A DNA stretch of 64,000 nucleotides from Niveispirillum fermenti. GTDB lineage: Bacteria > Pseudomonadota > Alphaproteobacteria > Azospirillales > Azospirillaceae. Both the position numbers and the translations under genes were made by a program. Within the stretch, counting starts at the first letter, position 1, and each line of letters starts with the position of its first letter. Below the pieces are notes generated by a model. It was given only the letters and a program-made list of their open reading frames with translations, did no database searches and had not been told where the DNA came from. Below are positions 18,226 to 26,553 of the stretch, piece by piece. Location: positions 186,001-250,000 of the forward strand of contig NZ_JBLTXA010000002.1 of NCBI RefSeq assembly GCF_048066175.1. The letters are read 5' to 3'.

Positions 18226-18581
18226 GATCTGTCACCCGGTTCCGCCGCACGCATATCGTTCGTGTCCAGCGTGTCCATTTCCTGATAGGCGCGCCAGCCC
18301 AGCGCCAGGGCAAAGGACAGAAGGCCGAAGCCGATCACGATCGCCGTCAGGATCAATGCCTGGGGCAAGGGGTTGGAAACGACCGTGGCCATCACCTCTT
18401 CCCCCTGGCCGATAAGCGGGGGCATGCCCTGGGTGATGCGCCCGACGGTCAGGATGGAGATGTTGACGGCGTTCGACAGCAATATGACGCCGAACATCAT
18501 GCGCAGATATTGCCGTGACAGAAAAAGATAGACGGCACAGGCAACCATGCCGCCCACAACCAGGGCCATGATCACTTCCAT
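18222..18581 (-). CDS. mnhC: Mrp-type Na+/H+ antiporter subunit C
   Basis: 119-aa, three-helix homologue of NuoK. Conserved YLFLSRQYLRMMFGVILLSNAVN and PLPQALILTAIVIGFGL are present. Its ATG shares one base with the mnhB stop (TGATG), and its stop overlaps mnhD. Confidence 0.95.
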   Translation of the reverse strand: MEVIMALVVGGMVACAVYLFLSRQYLRMMFGVILLSNAVNISILTVGRITQGMPPLIGQGEEVMATVVSNPLPQALILTAIVIGFGLLSFALALGWRAYQEMDTLDTNDMRAAEPGDRS

Positions 18582-18982
18582 CAGGCGGGCCCCCCTTCTT
18601 CCATCAGGGTCTGGACCATGGCCAGGATGCCGCCCAACACAACCAGATAGACGCCGATATCGAACAGCACCGGCGTGCCCAGGGCACCCAGCCAGAGAGC
18701 CGTCATGTAATTCTCTTCCGCAAAGGCCGCCAGCATGCCGGACAGCACACCCAGCAGCAGCCCGACGCCCAGAATGGTGCGGGGGGCGATCCGCAGCGCT
18801 TCCTTCATCGAAGCGACGCCGAATGCAAGCGCGTGCAGCGAAAAGGCCACGGCACAGATCAGACCGCCGACGAAGCCGCCACCGGGTTCATTATGGCCGC
18901 GCCACAGGATGAAGATGCTGAACAGCATCATCAACGGCATCAGCAGGCGCACACCCGTGCGCAGGATAAGACTGTCCATCAT
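18581..18982 (-). CDS. mnhB: Mrp-type Na+/H+ antiporter subunit B
   Basis: 133-aa membrane subunit with four helices. Family hallmarks are LILRTGVRLLMPLMMLFSIF and WRGHNEPGGGFVGGLICAVA. It overlaps mnhA by an ATGA junction. Because this B subunit is separate, the operon is of the seven-gene type, not the fused PhaAB type of rhizobia. Confidence 0.95.
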   Translation of the reverse strand: MMDSLILRTGVRLLMPLMMLFSIFILWRGHNEPGGGFVGGLICAVAFSLHALAFGVASMKEALRIAPRTILGVGLLLGVLSGMLAAFAEENYMTALWLGALGTPVLFDIGVYLVVLGGILAMVQTLMEEGGPA

Positions 18983-21315
18983 GGCTGTTCATCCTTGTCC
19001 TTGCGCCCGGACACACGCGCCTTCAGCAGGGCCAGCACGCCCAGCCCCGCCGTGGCGACCACCGTGATCTCGCCCAGCGTATCGAAGCCGCGGAAATCGA
19101 CCAGGATGACATTCACCACATTGCGGCCATGGGCCTCCACATAGGACACGTCACCGAAGAAGCGGCTGAGATCGAGCGCCAGCGGCTGGTCCAACACGGC
19201 CAGCAGGATGGCGCTGGTCACGCCCCCAATGCCGATGGCGATGCCACCATGCAGCAGGCGCGCCGGGGGGGGCCTGTCACGGCCCTTTGGTAGCAATGGC
19301 AGGCGCGCCAGCACCAGGACCAGGATGATGGCCGTCAGCGTTTCCACCATCAACTGCGTGATCCCCACATCCGGCGCGCCGGACACCAGGAAGAACAGCG
19401 CGATGGAGACGCCCGTCACCGACAGCGACAGGATGGCCTCCATACGCGACACGGCCCGGACGGCACCGATGGAACCGATCAGCATGCTGACGGCCAGCGC
19501 GATCCCCACCGCGTCACTGCCGGCGACGGACAATCCCGGCCATGCCAACGCATCACGGAAGATCAGCGTGGCGCCCAACAGTACCAGAATGCCCGTGAAC
19601 GCCATCACGAGATACCGGTTGAGCAGACCAGCCTGCAGGATCCCTGTCTGCCACGTGGCCAGACGATCGATCGCCGACAGGATGCGGTCCCAGGCCCTGT
19701 CGTGATCGATATGTGTCCTGGCCTGCAGGCGCTCCAGCGCCGCCTTGACCTGCGGCAGCTTGTGGAACAGCCCGACACCGATGGCGATGGTCACAGCCGA
19801 CAGGCCCAATGCCGGGGTCAGCCCGTGCCACAGGGAAAGCCCCAGCGGAATTGCATCACCACGCACCGCCGACGCGGCCGCTGCCACCAGCCCCTGCGGC
19901 AGCCCGCCCCAAAGACCGAACAGCAGCGAGAGGGACGCCAGGAAAGCCGGACCCAGCCAGAGCTCCGGCCCCCCTTCATGCGCATGGCCGGTCGCCTTCG
20001 TGGGAGCGCCCGTGAAAGGCTTCAGGAAAACGAGGCCGGCGGCCCCCAGCATGGTGGCATTGGCCAGCACCAGCACCGCCAGCACCAGCCAGTTACCCCG
20101 CTCCAGCACACCCTCGTAGATGAGTTCCTTGCCAATGAAGCCGAAAAAGGGCGGCAGGCCGGCCATGGACAGCACGGCCAGCGCGATGAACAGCCCCGTG
20201 ACGGGCATCTTGTGCCGCAGGCCACCCAACTCCCCCACCTCGCGCGTGCCGGTACCGTGGTCGACGGCGCCGGCACCCATGAACAAGGCCCCCTTGTAAA
20301 GGCTGTGGGCCAGCAGGAAAGCGGCGAAAGCGCCGACGGCCCCGTCCGTGCCCGTGCCGATCAGCAGCACCAGCACCCCCAACGCCATCAGCGTCGTGTA
20401 GGCCAGAATTTTCTTCAGGTCGGTGGAGCGCAGGGCCATGCCCCCGCCCCACAGCGCCGTGATGCCGCCCGCGATGGTCAGTGACCAGTACCAGGCTTCC
20501 GTGCCACCCATTTCGGGGTTCAGCCGGGCCAGCAGATAGACGCCAGCCTTCACCATGGTGGCGGAATGCAGATAGGCGCTGACCGGTGTCGGCGCGTCCA
20601 TGGCGTTGGGCAGCCAGAAATGGAACGGCACCTGGGCCGATTTCGTGAAGCTGGCCAACAGCAACAGCACGAGCATGGCGGGATAAAGCGCGTGGGTGCG
20701 CAGATCGGTTCCCGATGCGGCGATGCCCGACAGGGTCCATTCCCCCGTCGCCTGCCCCATCAGCACCAGCCCGGCCAGCAGCGCCATGCCGCCCCCGCCC
20801 GTGACAAGCAGCGCCTGGATCGCGGACCGACGGGACCTTGCATCCTCATGGTTGAAACCGATCAGCAGGAAGCTGGTGACACTGGTCAATTCCCAGAACA
20901 CGAACAGGCTGACAATGTCATCGGCCGTGACAAGCCCCAGCATCGCCGCCATGAAGCCCATCATGAACAGGTAGAACCGGCCTTCCCGCGGATGGCCACG
21001 CAGATAACCACCCGTATAGAGGATGATGAAGGTGCCGATGCCGCTGATCAGCAGGGCAAAAAGCAGCGACAACCCGTCCAGCCGGAAGGAAAGGCCCACC
21101 CCCAGCGATGGTGCCCAGGGTGTGTATTCCATCACCGGTTGCCCGGCGGCGATGCCGGGGACCTGCGTCAGGAACCAGCAAAAGGCCCCCAGCGGGACCA
21201 TGGCCAGAAACCAATGGGATATGGCCGGAAAAATCCGGTTCAAGGTCGGCGCCACAGCCGCCGCCAGGATGATTGCGATGATCGATGTCAGGATCAAGGA
21301 ACCGCCCGCCGTCAT
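18979..21315 (-). CDS. mnhA: Mrp-type Na+/H+ antiporter subunit A
   Basis: 778-aa NuoL-like subunit with roughly 20 helices, the largest part of the Mrp antiporter. Recognisable segments: SLFVFWELTSVTSFLLIGF with the conserved Glu, Lys-bearing KSAQVPFHFWLPNAMDAPTP and SAYLHSATMVKAGVYLLARL, and the C-terminal MrpA extension (GAPDVGITQLMVETLT, then DFRGFDTLGEITVVATAGLGVLALL). First gene of the operon A-G, all overlapping or nearly so. The complex exports Na+ (and possibly K+ or Li+) for pH and salt homeostasis. Confidence 0.95.
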   Translation of the reverse strand: MTAGGSLILTSIIAIILAAAVAPTLNRIFPAISHWFLAMVPLGAFCWFLTQVPGIAAGQPVMEYTPWAPSLGVGLSFRLDGLSLLFALLISGIGTFIILYTGGYLRGHPREGRFYLFMMGFMAAMLGLVTADDIVSLFVFWELTSVTSFLLIGFNHEDARSRRSAIQALLVTGGGGMALLAGLVLMGQATGEWTLSGIAASGTDLRTHALYPAMLVLLLLASFTKSAQVPFHFWLPNAMDAPTPVSAYLHSATMVKAGVYLLARLNPEMGGTEAWYWSLTIAGGITALWGGGMALRSTDLKKILAYTTLMALGVLVLLIGTGTDGAVGAFAAFLLAHSLYKGALFMGAGAVDHGTGTREVGELGGLRHKMPVTGLFIALAVLSMAGLPPFFGFIGKELIYEGVLERGNWLVLAVLVLANATMLGAAGLVFLKPFTGAPTKATGHAHEGGPELWLGPAFLASLSLLFGLWGGLPQGLVAAAASAVRGDAIPLGLSLWHGLTPALGLSAVTIAIGVGLFHKLPQVKAALERLQARTHIDHDRAWDRILSAIDRLATWQTGILQAGLLNRYLVMAFTGILVLLGATLIFRDALAWPGLSVAGSDAVGIALAVSMLIGSIGAVRAVSRMEAILSLSVTGVSIALFFLVSGAPDVGITQLMVETLTAIILVLVLARLPLLPKGRDRPPPARLLHGGIAIGIGGVTSAILLAVLDQPLALDLSRFFGDVSYVEAHGRNVVNVILVDFRGFDTLGEITVVATAGLGVLALLKARVSGRKDKDEQP

Positions 21316-21432
21316 TCATGCTTATAGTTGACGGTGAATATAGGGATTGGCCCGTTCCAGCTTCAACCACTACCGGGAACATATGTGTCGTTTTGTCGCC
21401 ACACCGTTCCCAAATAGCAACTCGCCAACAGG

Positions 21433-21465
21433 AAAAGCCGCCCTCGGCCGGTCCGGGCGGCTTTC
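21433..21465 (-). terminator. Hairpin terminator of the His-rich microprotein gene
   Basis: Arms AGCCGCCC (21436-21443) and GGGCGGCT (21455-21462) around an 11-nt loop. Read on the minus strand the stem is followed by TTTT, 77 bp past the microprotein stop. It separates that gene from the mnhA promoter region. Confidence 0.7.
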
Positions 21466-21541
21466 TAATTCAAGGGGATGATGGGGAATGCCGGGAACCG
21501 GCTGTCTGCCGTTACCTGTTCCCGCCCGGTCACCCGCCTGC

Positions 21542-21670
21542 TTAATGGTGGCCGTGGCCACCATGATGCCCGTGATGAGCGTCATGGCCTTCGGGTGCCT
21601 TGATGGCGGCGATGCACAGGGCCGAAAGGACGCTGGCGGCGATGAACAGACCGATGGCGGCGAAACTCAT
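21542..21670 (-). CDS. His-rich single-helix membrane microprotein (42 aa), function unknown
   Basis: ATG 21670 to TAA at 21542, with TTGGAGA 6 nt upstream of the start. Translation: MSFAAIGLFIAASVLSALC forms a hydrophobic helix, then IAAIKAPEGHD, ending AHHGHHGGHGHH. Nine histidines fall in the last 18 residues, so the tail could bind Ni, Co, Zn or Cu at one membrane face. It follows an alpha/beta hydrolase gene by 62 bp and has its own terminator at 21433. I do not recognise the family. Good ribosome site, organised composition and terminator support a real gene. Confidence 0.75.
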   Translation of the reverse strand: MSFAAIGLFIAASVLSALCIAAIKAPEGHDAHHGHHGGHGHH

Positions 21671-21732
21671 GGGGAATCTCCAAATCCCGGAACGGCTGTA
21701 AACTTACCGGCCGGTGGACCGGCATGCAACCG

Positions 21733-22461
21733 CTATGGTGCCGCCGGCAGCGACAGCCAGTCTCTCATCAGTCCCGTCACCGTCTCCGGTTGCTCCAACG
21801 GGGCCAGATGCCCGCATCGCGGGATCACATGCAGCGCCGCGCCACGGATCATCCCCGCGATCTCATGTGAACGGTCCGGCGGCGTCTGGGCATCCTCGGC
21901 ACCGACAATGACCAGCGTAGGCACCCGGATGGCAGGAAGATCCGGCCGGCTGTCGGGTCGCGACAGGATGGCAGACTGCTGACGACAGAAGGCGTCCCGG
22001 CCCACACGGGCCGTCATGGCCAGGACCACCCCGCCGATCTCCGGCACCTCAACATGGTCGGGATGGACCTGCGTGGCCAGCAGGCGGGGTGACATCCCGC
22101 GAAACCTGCCCATCCGGGCCAGCGTCAGAAGCGCCTGGCGCCGCTGGCGCTGTTCATCGGTATCGGCACGCGCGCTCGTATCCACCAGGCACAGGCGCGC
22201 CACCCGCTCGGGTGCCTGGCGCATGATCTCCATCGCGACATAGCCGCCCATCGACAGGCCGGCCAGCGCGAAACGCGCCGGTGCCTGCGCCAGCACGGCC
22301 GCTGCCAGCCCGCCCACCGAGTCCGCCATTGTCAGGTCCGGGACATGGCAATGGGCGATATCAGCAAGCTGCTCTGTCTGGTGCGCCCACAACGCATGGT
22401 CGCATAACAGCCCCGGCAGCAGGAGGAGGGGCTGCCTTGCGTCCGGCGTGGGGTGCATCAT
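21733..22461 (-). CDS. Alpha/beta-fold hydrolase
   Basis: 242-aa cytoplasmic serine hydrolase. Oxyanion region LLLLPGLLCDHALWAHQ, nucleophile elbow LAGLSMGGYVAMEI with Ser70, acid in VIVGAEDAQTPPD and catalytic His in IPRCGHLAPLEQPE, so the triad is complete. Substrate cannot be read from the sequence; esterase or acyl-lactone hydrolase are possible. Starts with ATGATG at 22461. The microprotein gene lies just downstream. Confidence 0.88.
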   Translation of the reverse strand: MMHPTPDARQPLLLLPGLLCDHALWAHQTEQLADIAHCHVPDLTMADSVGGLAAAVLAQAPARFALAGLSMGGYVAMEIMRQAPERVARLCLVDTSARADTDEQRQRRQALLTLARMGRFRGMSPRLLATQVHPDHVEVPEIGGVVLAMTARVGRDAFCRQQSAILSRPDSRPDLPAIRVPTLVIVGAEDAQTPPDRSHEIAGMIRGAALHVIPRCGHLAPLEQPETVTGLMRDWLSLPAAP

Positions 22462-22583
22462 CGCCCGAAATCCTTGCTCTCAAAGGCCGAAATTGTTATC
22501 GAGAGCGCGACCGTAATCGAAGTGCCCCCCTCAAGGCCAATGCCGGGGACGCAAGGTTGTCAACGGTCGCTGTAAACCGCCGC

Positions 22584-22613
22584 CGACGTCACGGTGTTGT
22601 GCTTCGACGTCAC
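22584..22613 (+). repeat. Two direct copies of CGACGTCAC, 21 bp apart
   Basis: Copies at 22584-22592 and 22605-22613, spaced two helical turns, ending 20 bp before the helicase start codon. Each contains the palindrome GACGTC. May be a protein-binding site or a 5' UTR element. Confidence 0.35.
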
Positions 22614-22633
22614 TCAAGCCTGACGAAGGTCTA

Positions 22634-24274
22634 ATGCTGTTCTCGGAACTTGGGCTCGGGTCCGAAGTCCTGCGCGCCGTTGAAGAAGTCGGTTACACCA
22701 CGCCGACGCCGATCCAGGAGAAAGCCATCCCCTGGGTGCTGCAGGGCCGCGACGTGCTGGGCTGCGCCCAGACCGGCACGGGAAAGACCGCCTCCTTCAC
22801 CCTGCCCATGATCGAAATCCTGGGGCGGGGCCGTGCCAAGGCACGCATGCCCCGGTCACTGATCCTGGAGCCGACGCGCGAACTGGCCGCACAGGTGGCG
22901 GAAAATTTCGAGCTGTACGGGAAATACCACAAGCTCTCGATGGCGCTGCTGATCGGCGGCGAGAGCTTTGGGGACCAGATCAAGAAGCTGGAACGCGGTG
23001 TGGACGTCCTGATCGCCACGCCGGGCCGCATGATGGATCTGTTCGACCGCGGCAACATCCTGCTGACTGACATCAAGGTTCTGGTGATCGATGAGGCCGA
23101 CCGCATGCTCGATATGGGGTTCATCCCCGATATCGAGCGGATCGTCAGCCTGTTGCCGCGCAAGCGCCAGACCCTGTTCTTCAGCGCCACCATGCCGCCG
23201 GAGATCAAGCGTCTGGCCGACAAGTTCCTGACCTCTCCGGAAGAGGTGACGGTCAGCGCACCCGCCAGCACGGCCACCACCGTGGCCCAGCATCTGCTGG
23301 TCGTCCATGACGAGGACAAGCGCGGCGCATTGCGCCATCTTCTGTCGACCGACGACGTGAAGAACGCCTTCATCTTCTGTAACCGCAAGAAGGATGTGGC
23401 CGTCGTCCATGGCTCGCTGGTCAAGCACGGCTTCAATGCCGGCGCGCTGCACGGCGACATGGTGCAGTCCAAGCGCACCGAAACGCTGGAGGCCTTCAAG
23501 GCCGGCACCATCGATCTGCTGGTCTGTTCCGATGTGGCGGCGCGCGGCATCGATATTTCCAATGTCAGCCACGTGTTCAATTTCGACACGCCGCACCATG
23601 CGGAGGATTATGTCCACCGGATCGGCCGGACCGGGCGCGCCGGCAAGTCCGGCCGCGCCTTCACCATCGCCACGCCGGAAGACGGCAAGCTGGTGCAGGC
23701 CATCGAAAAGCTGATCGGCAAGGAAATTCCCCGGTTCGAGGTGGAAGGGATCGAGAAGGCTGAGCTGTCATTCGACGATGATGGCCGCCGCCGCCGGGGT
23801 GGGCGTCCCGAGAAGAAAGACGACAGGCGCCGTCCGGAACCCCGCAACCGCCGTGACCGGCCGGTGCGCGAAGCTACGGCCGAGCCCGTGGAGACAGTGG
23901 AAGCCGCTGCCGCGCCCGAGTCGCGGGAACAGAAGCGTGAGCGCCCCGACCGTGGCCGGTTTGAGGCCCGCGGAGAGGCGCGGGGCGAGTTCCGCCGGGA
24001 CGAACATCGGCGCGAGCGCGATGACCGGCGTGACGATCGGCGTGATCGCCGTCCCCGCCGCGATGATCTGGACGATGATCGCGGCCCGCCCGTGGTCGGC
24101 TTCGGTGACGATGTTCCCGCCTTCATCCTGCGTCAGGCCCGTCCGCCGCGGGCGGCATCGGCCGTTGAATCGGAAGCGGGCACAGACGACCATAAGGCCG
24201 CCACGCCGGCCCGCCTTCCGTCGGAGCAAGCGCACATTCCTATTGCCGGTGAAGTCGATACCGCGGGGTCGTGA
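22634..24274 (+). CDS. DEAD-box ATP-dependent RNA helicase
   Basis: 546-aa RNA helicase. Core: Q motif PTPIQEKAIPW, motif I AQTGTGKT (45-52), PTREL, DEAD (153-156), SAT (184-186), then domain 2 with FIFCNRKKD, SDVAARGIDI and HRIGRTGRAG. Beyond about residue 390 comes a low-complexity tail rich in Arg, Asp and Glu (many RD, RR and RE pairs), typical of RhlE-type helicases and likely to bind RNA. Start has GAAGG 4 nt upstream. Followed 3 bp later by a RAM-domain gene, suggesting an operon. The exact subfamily (RhlE against CsdA/RhlB) is not settled. Confidence 0.95.
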   Translation: MLFSELGLGSEVLRAVEEVGYTTPTPIQEKAIPWVLQGRDVLGCAQTGTGKTASFTLPMIEILGRGRAKARMPRSLILEPTRELAAQVAENFELYGKYHKLSMALLIGGESFGDQIKKLERGVDVLIATPGRMMDLFDRGNILLTDIKVLVIDEADRMLDMGFIPDIERIVSLLPRKRQTLFFSATMPPEIKRLADKFLTSPEEVTVSAPASTATTVAQHLLVVHDEDKRGALRHLLSTDDVKNAFIFCNRKKDVAVVHGSLVKHGFNAGALHGDMVQSKRTETLEAFKAGTIDLLVCSDVAARGIDISNVSHVFNFDTPHHAEDYVHRIGRTGRAGKSGRAFTIATPEDGKLVQAIEKLIGKEIPRFEVEGIEKAELSFDDDGRRRRGGRPEKKDDRRRPEPRNRRDRPVREATAEPVETVEAAAAPESREQKRERPDRGRFEARGEARGEFRRDEHRRERDDRRDDRRDRRPRRDDLDDDRGPPVVGFGDDVPAFILRQARPPRAASAVESEAGTDDHKAATPARLPSEQAHIPIAGEVDTAGS

Positions 24275-24277
24275 GCG

Positions 24278-24520
24278 ATGCAGACGATCTTCATCCTGGT
24301 GAAGTGCGATTTGGGTCGGGCCTATGACGTCGCTGATCTGGCGGTGCAAAGCATCCCCGAAGTGTCGGAGGTGCATTCCACCTCCGGCCAGTATGACCTG
24401 ATGATGAAGTGCTTTCTGGAAGATGGTGAGGATATCGGCCATTTCGTGACGGGACAGATACAGACATTGTCCGGCGTGAAGGACACCTTCACCATCATCA
24501 CCTTCAAGGCCTTCAGTTGA
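24278..24520 (+). CDS. Stand-alone Lrp/AsnC ligand-binding (RAM) domain protein
   Basis: 80-aa protein equal to the C-terminal amino-acid-sensing domain of Lrp/AsnC without any helix-turn-helix: FILVKCDLGRAYDVADLAV, IPEVSEVHSTSGQYDLMMKC and IQTLSGVKDTFTIITFK. Stand-alone RAM proteins form oligomers and can bind amino acids. It starts 3 bp after the helicase stop and ends at a strong palindromic terminator, so it is co-transcribed with the helicase. Confidence 0.92.
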   Translation: MQTIFILVKCDLGRAYDVADLAVQSIPEVSEVHSTSGQYDLMMKCFLEDGEDIGHFVTGQIQTLSGVKDTFTIITFKAFS

Positions 24521-24543
24521 AGGATTTTGACCAGAATTGAATG

Positions 24544-24585
24544 AACGAAAAAGGGTGGAACCACGTGGTTCCACCCTTTTTCGTT
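24544..24585. terminator. 42-bp perfect palindrome, bidirectional terminator
   Basis: Two exact 21-base complementary halves meet at CAC|GTG (24564/24565), with A-tract and T-tract ends inside the arms. It sits between the convergent RAM-domain gene and the minus-strand gene ending at 24662 and should stop transcription from both sides. Confidence 0.9.
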
Positions 24586-24603
24586 TGCAGAGACCTATGG
24601 TTA

Positions 24604-24635
24604 GAGCGGTTTTCCTTTGGACTTGAAACTGCTCT
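24604..24635. repeat. Imperfect inverted repeat AGAGCGGTTT...AAACTGCTCT
   Basis: Ten-base arms with one mismatch around a 12-nt centre. The AGAGCGGTTT core resembles short palindromic elements scattered between genes in alphaproteobacteria; whether it is repeated in this genome cannot be seen here. A second small stem GGCGGC-N4-GCCGCC follows at 24636-24651. Confidence 0.4.
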
Positions 24636-24661
24636 GGCGGCGACTGCCGCCGTCCGGATTT

Positions 24662-25387
24662 TCAGGGGAAACGGCAGACCTGTCCGGTGACTTCCACGAA
24701 GGAACGGGCGCCGACAGCGACAGTCAGGCGTATTTCCTTGTCGGCGGTGATCAGGGAATGTTCCAGGGGCAACACCCCGCTGGCCTGCGTGGCCTTGCCG
24801 GCTGCATCTGTGAACTGGATATTCACGGGCTTGGCCGGATCGTACCACGCCTCCGGATTGCCGCCCATATTGCGGGCCGGCACGCCTTCCCCCGTCACGG
24901 TGATGGCACCGTCCGCAAAGGCAACCGACGTGTTGGCCCCACGATAGATGGGCGTCGGCAGGACGAACCGCTTCGTCTCCGACTGGCCGCAGGATTGGGG
25001 ATTGCTGGTCTGTTCAATAACGAAGGCCATGCGGTCGGGATTGACGCCTTCCGCCAGCTTGCGGGCCATCAATTCGTTCAGCTTGGCCAGGTCACCGCTG
25101 GGAATTTCGCGCTGCAGGCGGATTTCCAGTTCGTTGGCCCTGATCTCATGACTTTGGGCAATCTGCTGGACCTGCTGGGCACGTCGCTCCGCCTTTTCCC
25201 GCGCGGCGATGGCGGCGGCCAGTTCCTCCTGCATCGACCCCTCGCGGGATTTGAGCTGTTCGACACCGACCAGATAGGAAAAGCCGGCAACGACGCCCAG
25301 CACGCCCAGCCAAAGACCGGCCTTGCCAAGCCGCACCCAGAAGCGCCGGCGGTACCGCCGCTGATGATCATAAAGCCCGTAGCTCAT
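24662..25387 (-). CDS. Membrane-anchored coiled-coil protein, function unknown
   Basis: 241-aa protein: basic N-terminus (YDHQRRYRRRFWVR), one helix about residues 22-42 (KAGLWLGVLGVVAGFSYLVGV), coiled coil about 48-95 rich in Glu, Ala, Arg and Gln, then a soluble domain about 100-241 with two cysteines (NPQSCGQS and the final QVCRFP). A periplasmic location of the C-terminal domain would allow those cysteines to form a disulfide. Start ATG 25387 is chosen; an in-frame GTG at 25426 lacks a ribosome site. I recognise no family. Confidence 0.8.
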   Translation of the reverse strand: MSYGLYDHQRRYRRRFWVRLGKAGLWLGVLGVVAGFSYLVGVEQLKSREGSMQEELAAAIAAREKAERRAQQVQQIAQSHEIRANELEIRLQREIPSGDLAKLNELMARKLAEGVNPDRMAFVIEQTSNPQSCGQSETKRFVLPTPIYRGANTSVAFADGAITVTGEGVPARNMGGNPEAWYDPAKPVNIQFTDAAGKATQASGVLPLEHSLITADKEIRLTVAVGARSFVEVTGQVCRFP

Positions 25388-25531
25388 CGCACACTGATAA
25401 ATCAAGGGGATGACAGGCGCATCCACCTATGTGGACGCGCTCGCCGACCCTACTCCAGCCGGTCATGTAAATACAAGGGACGGGGAGCTGTCCTGAACAG
25501 GCAAGGGCCAAGGGGCGCCGCTCTGGTCCGT

Positions 25532-26107
25532 TCAGCCCTTGGGCAGTACCTGTTCGATCGCCGTCGCCAGTTCGGTAGAATCCGGCGTCACCTTGGACGA
25601 AAACGCTTCCACAAGGCTGCCATCCGGACCGATCAGATATTTATGGAAATTCCATTTCGGCTCACCCTTCTGGGCGGTCACCCATTTATAGAAGGGGTGC
25701 GCGGCACCGCCCTTTACGGGCTCCTTCGTCGTCATGGGAAAGTCGATGGCGAAATTGACCTCGCAGAACTCCTTGATCTCCTTGTCGGATCCCGGCTCCT
25801 GCCCGCCGAAGTCATTGGACGGCACGCCCAGAACGACCAGACCCCTGTCACGGTACTTGTCCCACAATTCCTGCAGGCCCTTGTATTGCGGGGTGTAGCC
25901 GCACATCGACGCGGTATTCACCACCAGCACCGCCTTGCCACGATACCCATCCAGCTTCAGCGGGCCGCCTTCAATGGCGGTAAAGCTGAAATCATGGGCG
26001 TTTTCCGCCTGGGCCGGGCCGGGCAGGCCCATCACCCCCATCATTGCGAGGCCACCGGCCAGCGCCAGAACAGCCCTGCGGCCCACGATCCCTGCCTTGT
26101 CGTCCAT
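25532..26107 (-). CDS. Glutathione peroxidase-family protein, exported
   Basis: 191-aa thiol peroxidase. Catalytic Cys69 in NTASMCGYTPQY (Cys, not selenocysteine), with the Gln in DFGGQEPG and the Trp in KWNFHKYLIG. The N-terminus VGRRAVLALAGGLAMMG followed by an Ala-rich cleavage site (PAQA-EN) looks like a Tat signal, so it probably acts in the periplasm on lipid or alkyl hydroperoxides, likely with thioredoxin-type reductants. Start ATG 26107. A lipoprotein gene ends 64 bp upstream on the same strand, so they may share a transcript. Confidence 0.92.
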   Translation of the reverse strand: MDDKAGIVGRRAVLALAGGLAMMGVMGLPGPAQAENAHDFSFTAIEGGPLKLDGYRGKAVLVVNTASMCGYTPQYKGLQELWDKYRDRGLVVLGVPSNDFGGQEPGSDKEIKEFCEVNFAIDFPMTTKEPVKGGAAHPFYKWVTAQKGEPKWNFHKYLIGPDGSLVEAFSSKVTPDSTELATAIEQVLPKG

Positions 26108-26171
26108 GATGCACCCTGCTGCGCGTCGATCCAGCCTGACAATGTAGTGCGCGAACACCATTCGTCCAGCA

Positions 26172-26405
26172 TTACAGACGGGTCGCGACCTGCGCACCCG
26201 TCTGGCTGTTACGGACAAGGCACCGTTCCAGGGCGGCGCCGCGGACGGCGTTGGCCCCATCGCCCGGCATGGAGACCTGGACATAGTGGGCACAATTGGC
26301 GAAATGCGGATGTTCGTCGGCGATCTGCAGCGGCGGCGATACCGGTGCCCCGCCACAGGCGGCCAGCAAGGATGCCAGCGCCAGGATCGAAATCAAGCGG
26401 CCCAT
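26172..26405 (-). CDS. Small lipoprotein, function unknown
   Basis: 77-aa precursor starting at ATG 26405. MGRLISILALASLLAAC is a signal peptide with lipobox LAAC; the mature protein begins CGGAPVSPP and has two further cysteines (FANCAHY and ERCLV) that could pair. Precedes the glutathione peroxidase gene. No family recognised. Confidence 0.82.
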   Translation of the reverse strand: MGRLISILALASLLAACGGAPVSPPLQIADEHPHFANCAHYVQVSMPGDGANAVRGAALERCLVRNSQTGAQVATRL

Positions 26406-26553
26406 TGCCGCCTCCCTTTCATCATCGTGAAATTGCGAATATTGATGCCGACAATCACGTCTTCGCGCTTGCGGCGAAGTGATCCGCCGCACAGAGTCGC
26501 GATCGGGCGGGCATGGACGATGCGCGCATCCTGCATGGACCGGAGGAACCGTG

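Noticed and set aside
16690..18285. Long open frame (531 aa) opposite mnhD and mnhC
   Set aside because: Gln/His/Arg-rich composition typical of the antisense of membrane genes; the opposite strand has clear Mrp homology.
21733..22461. Degenerate alpha/beta hydrolase like the one at 59215
   Set aside because: This one keeps the full Ser, Asp and His triad and looks like a normal hydrolase.
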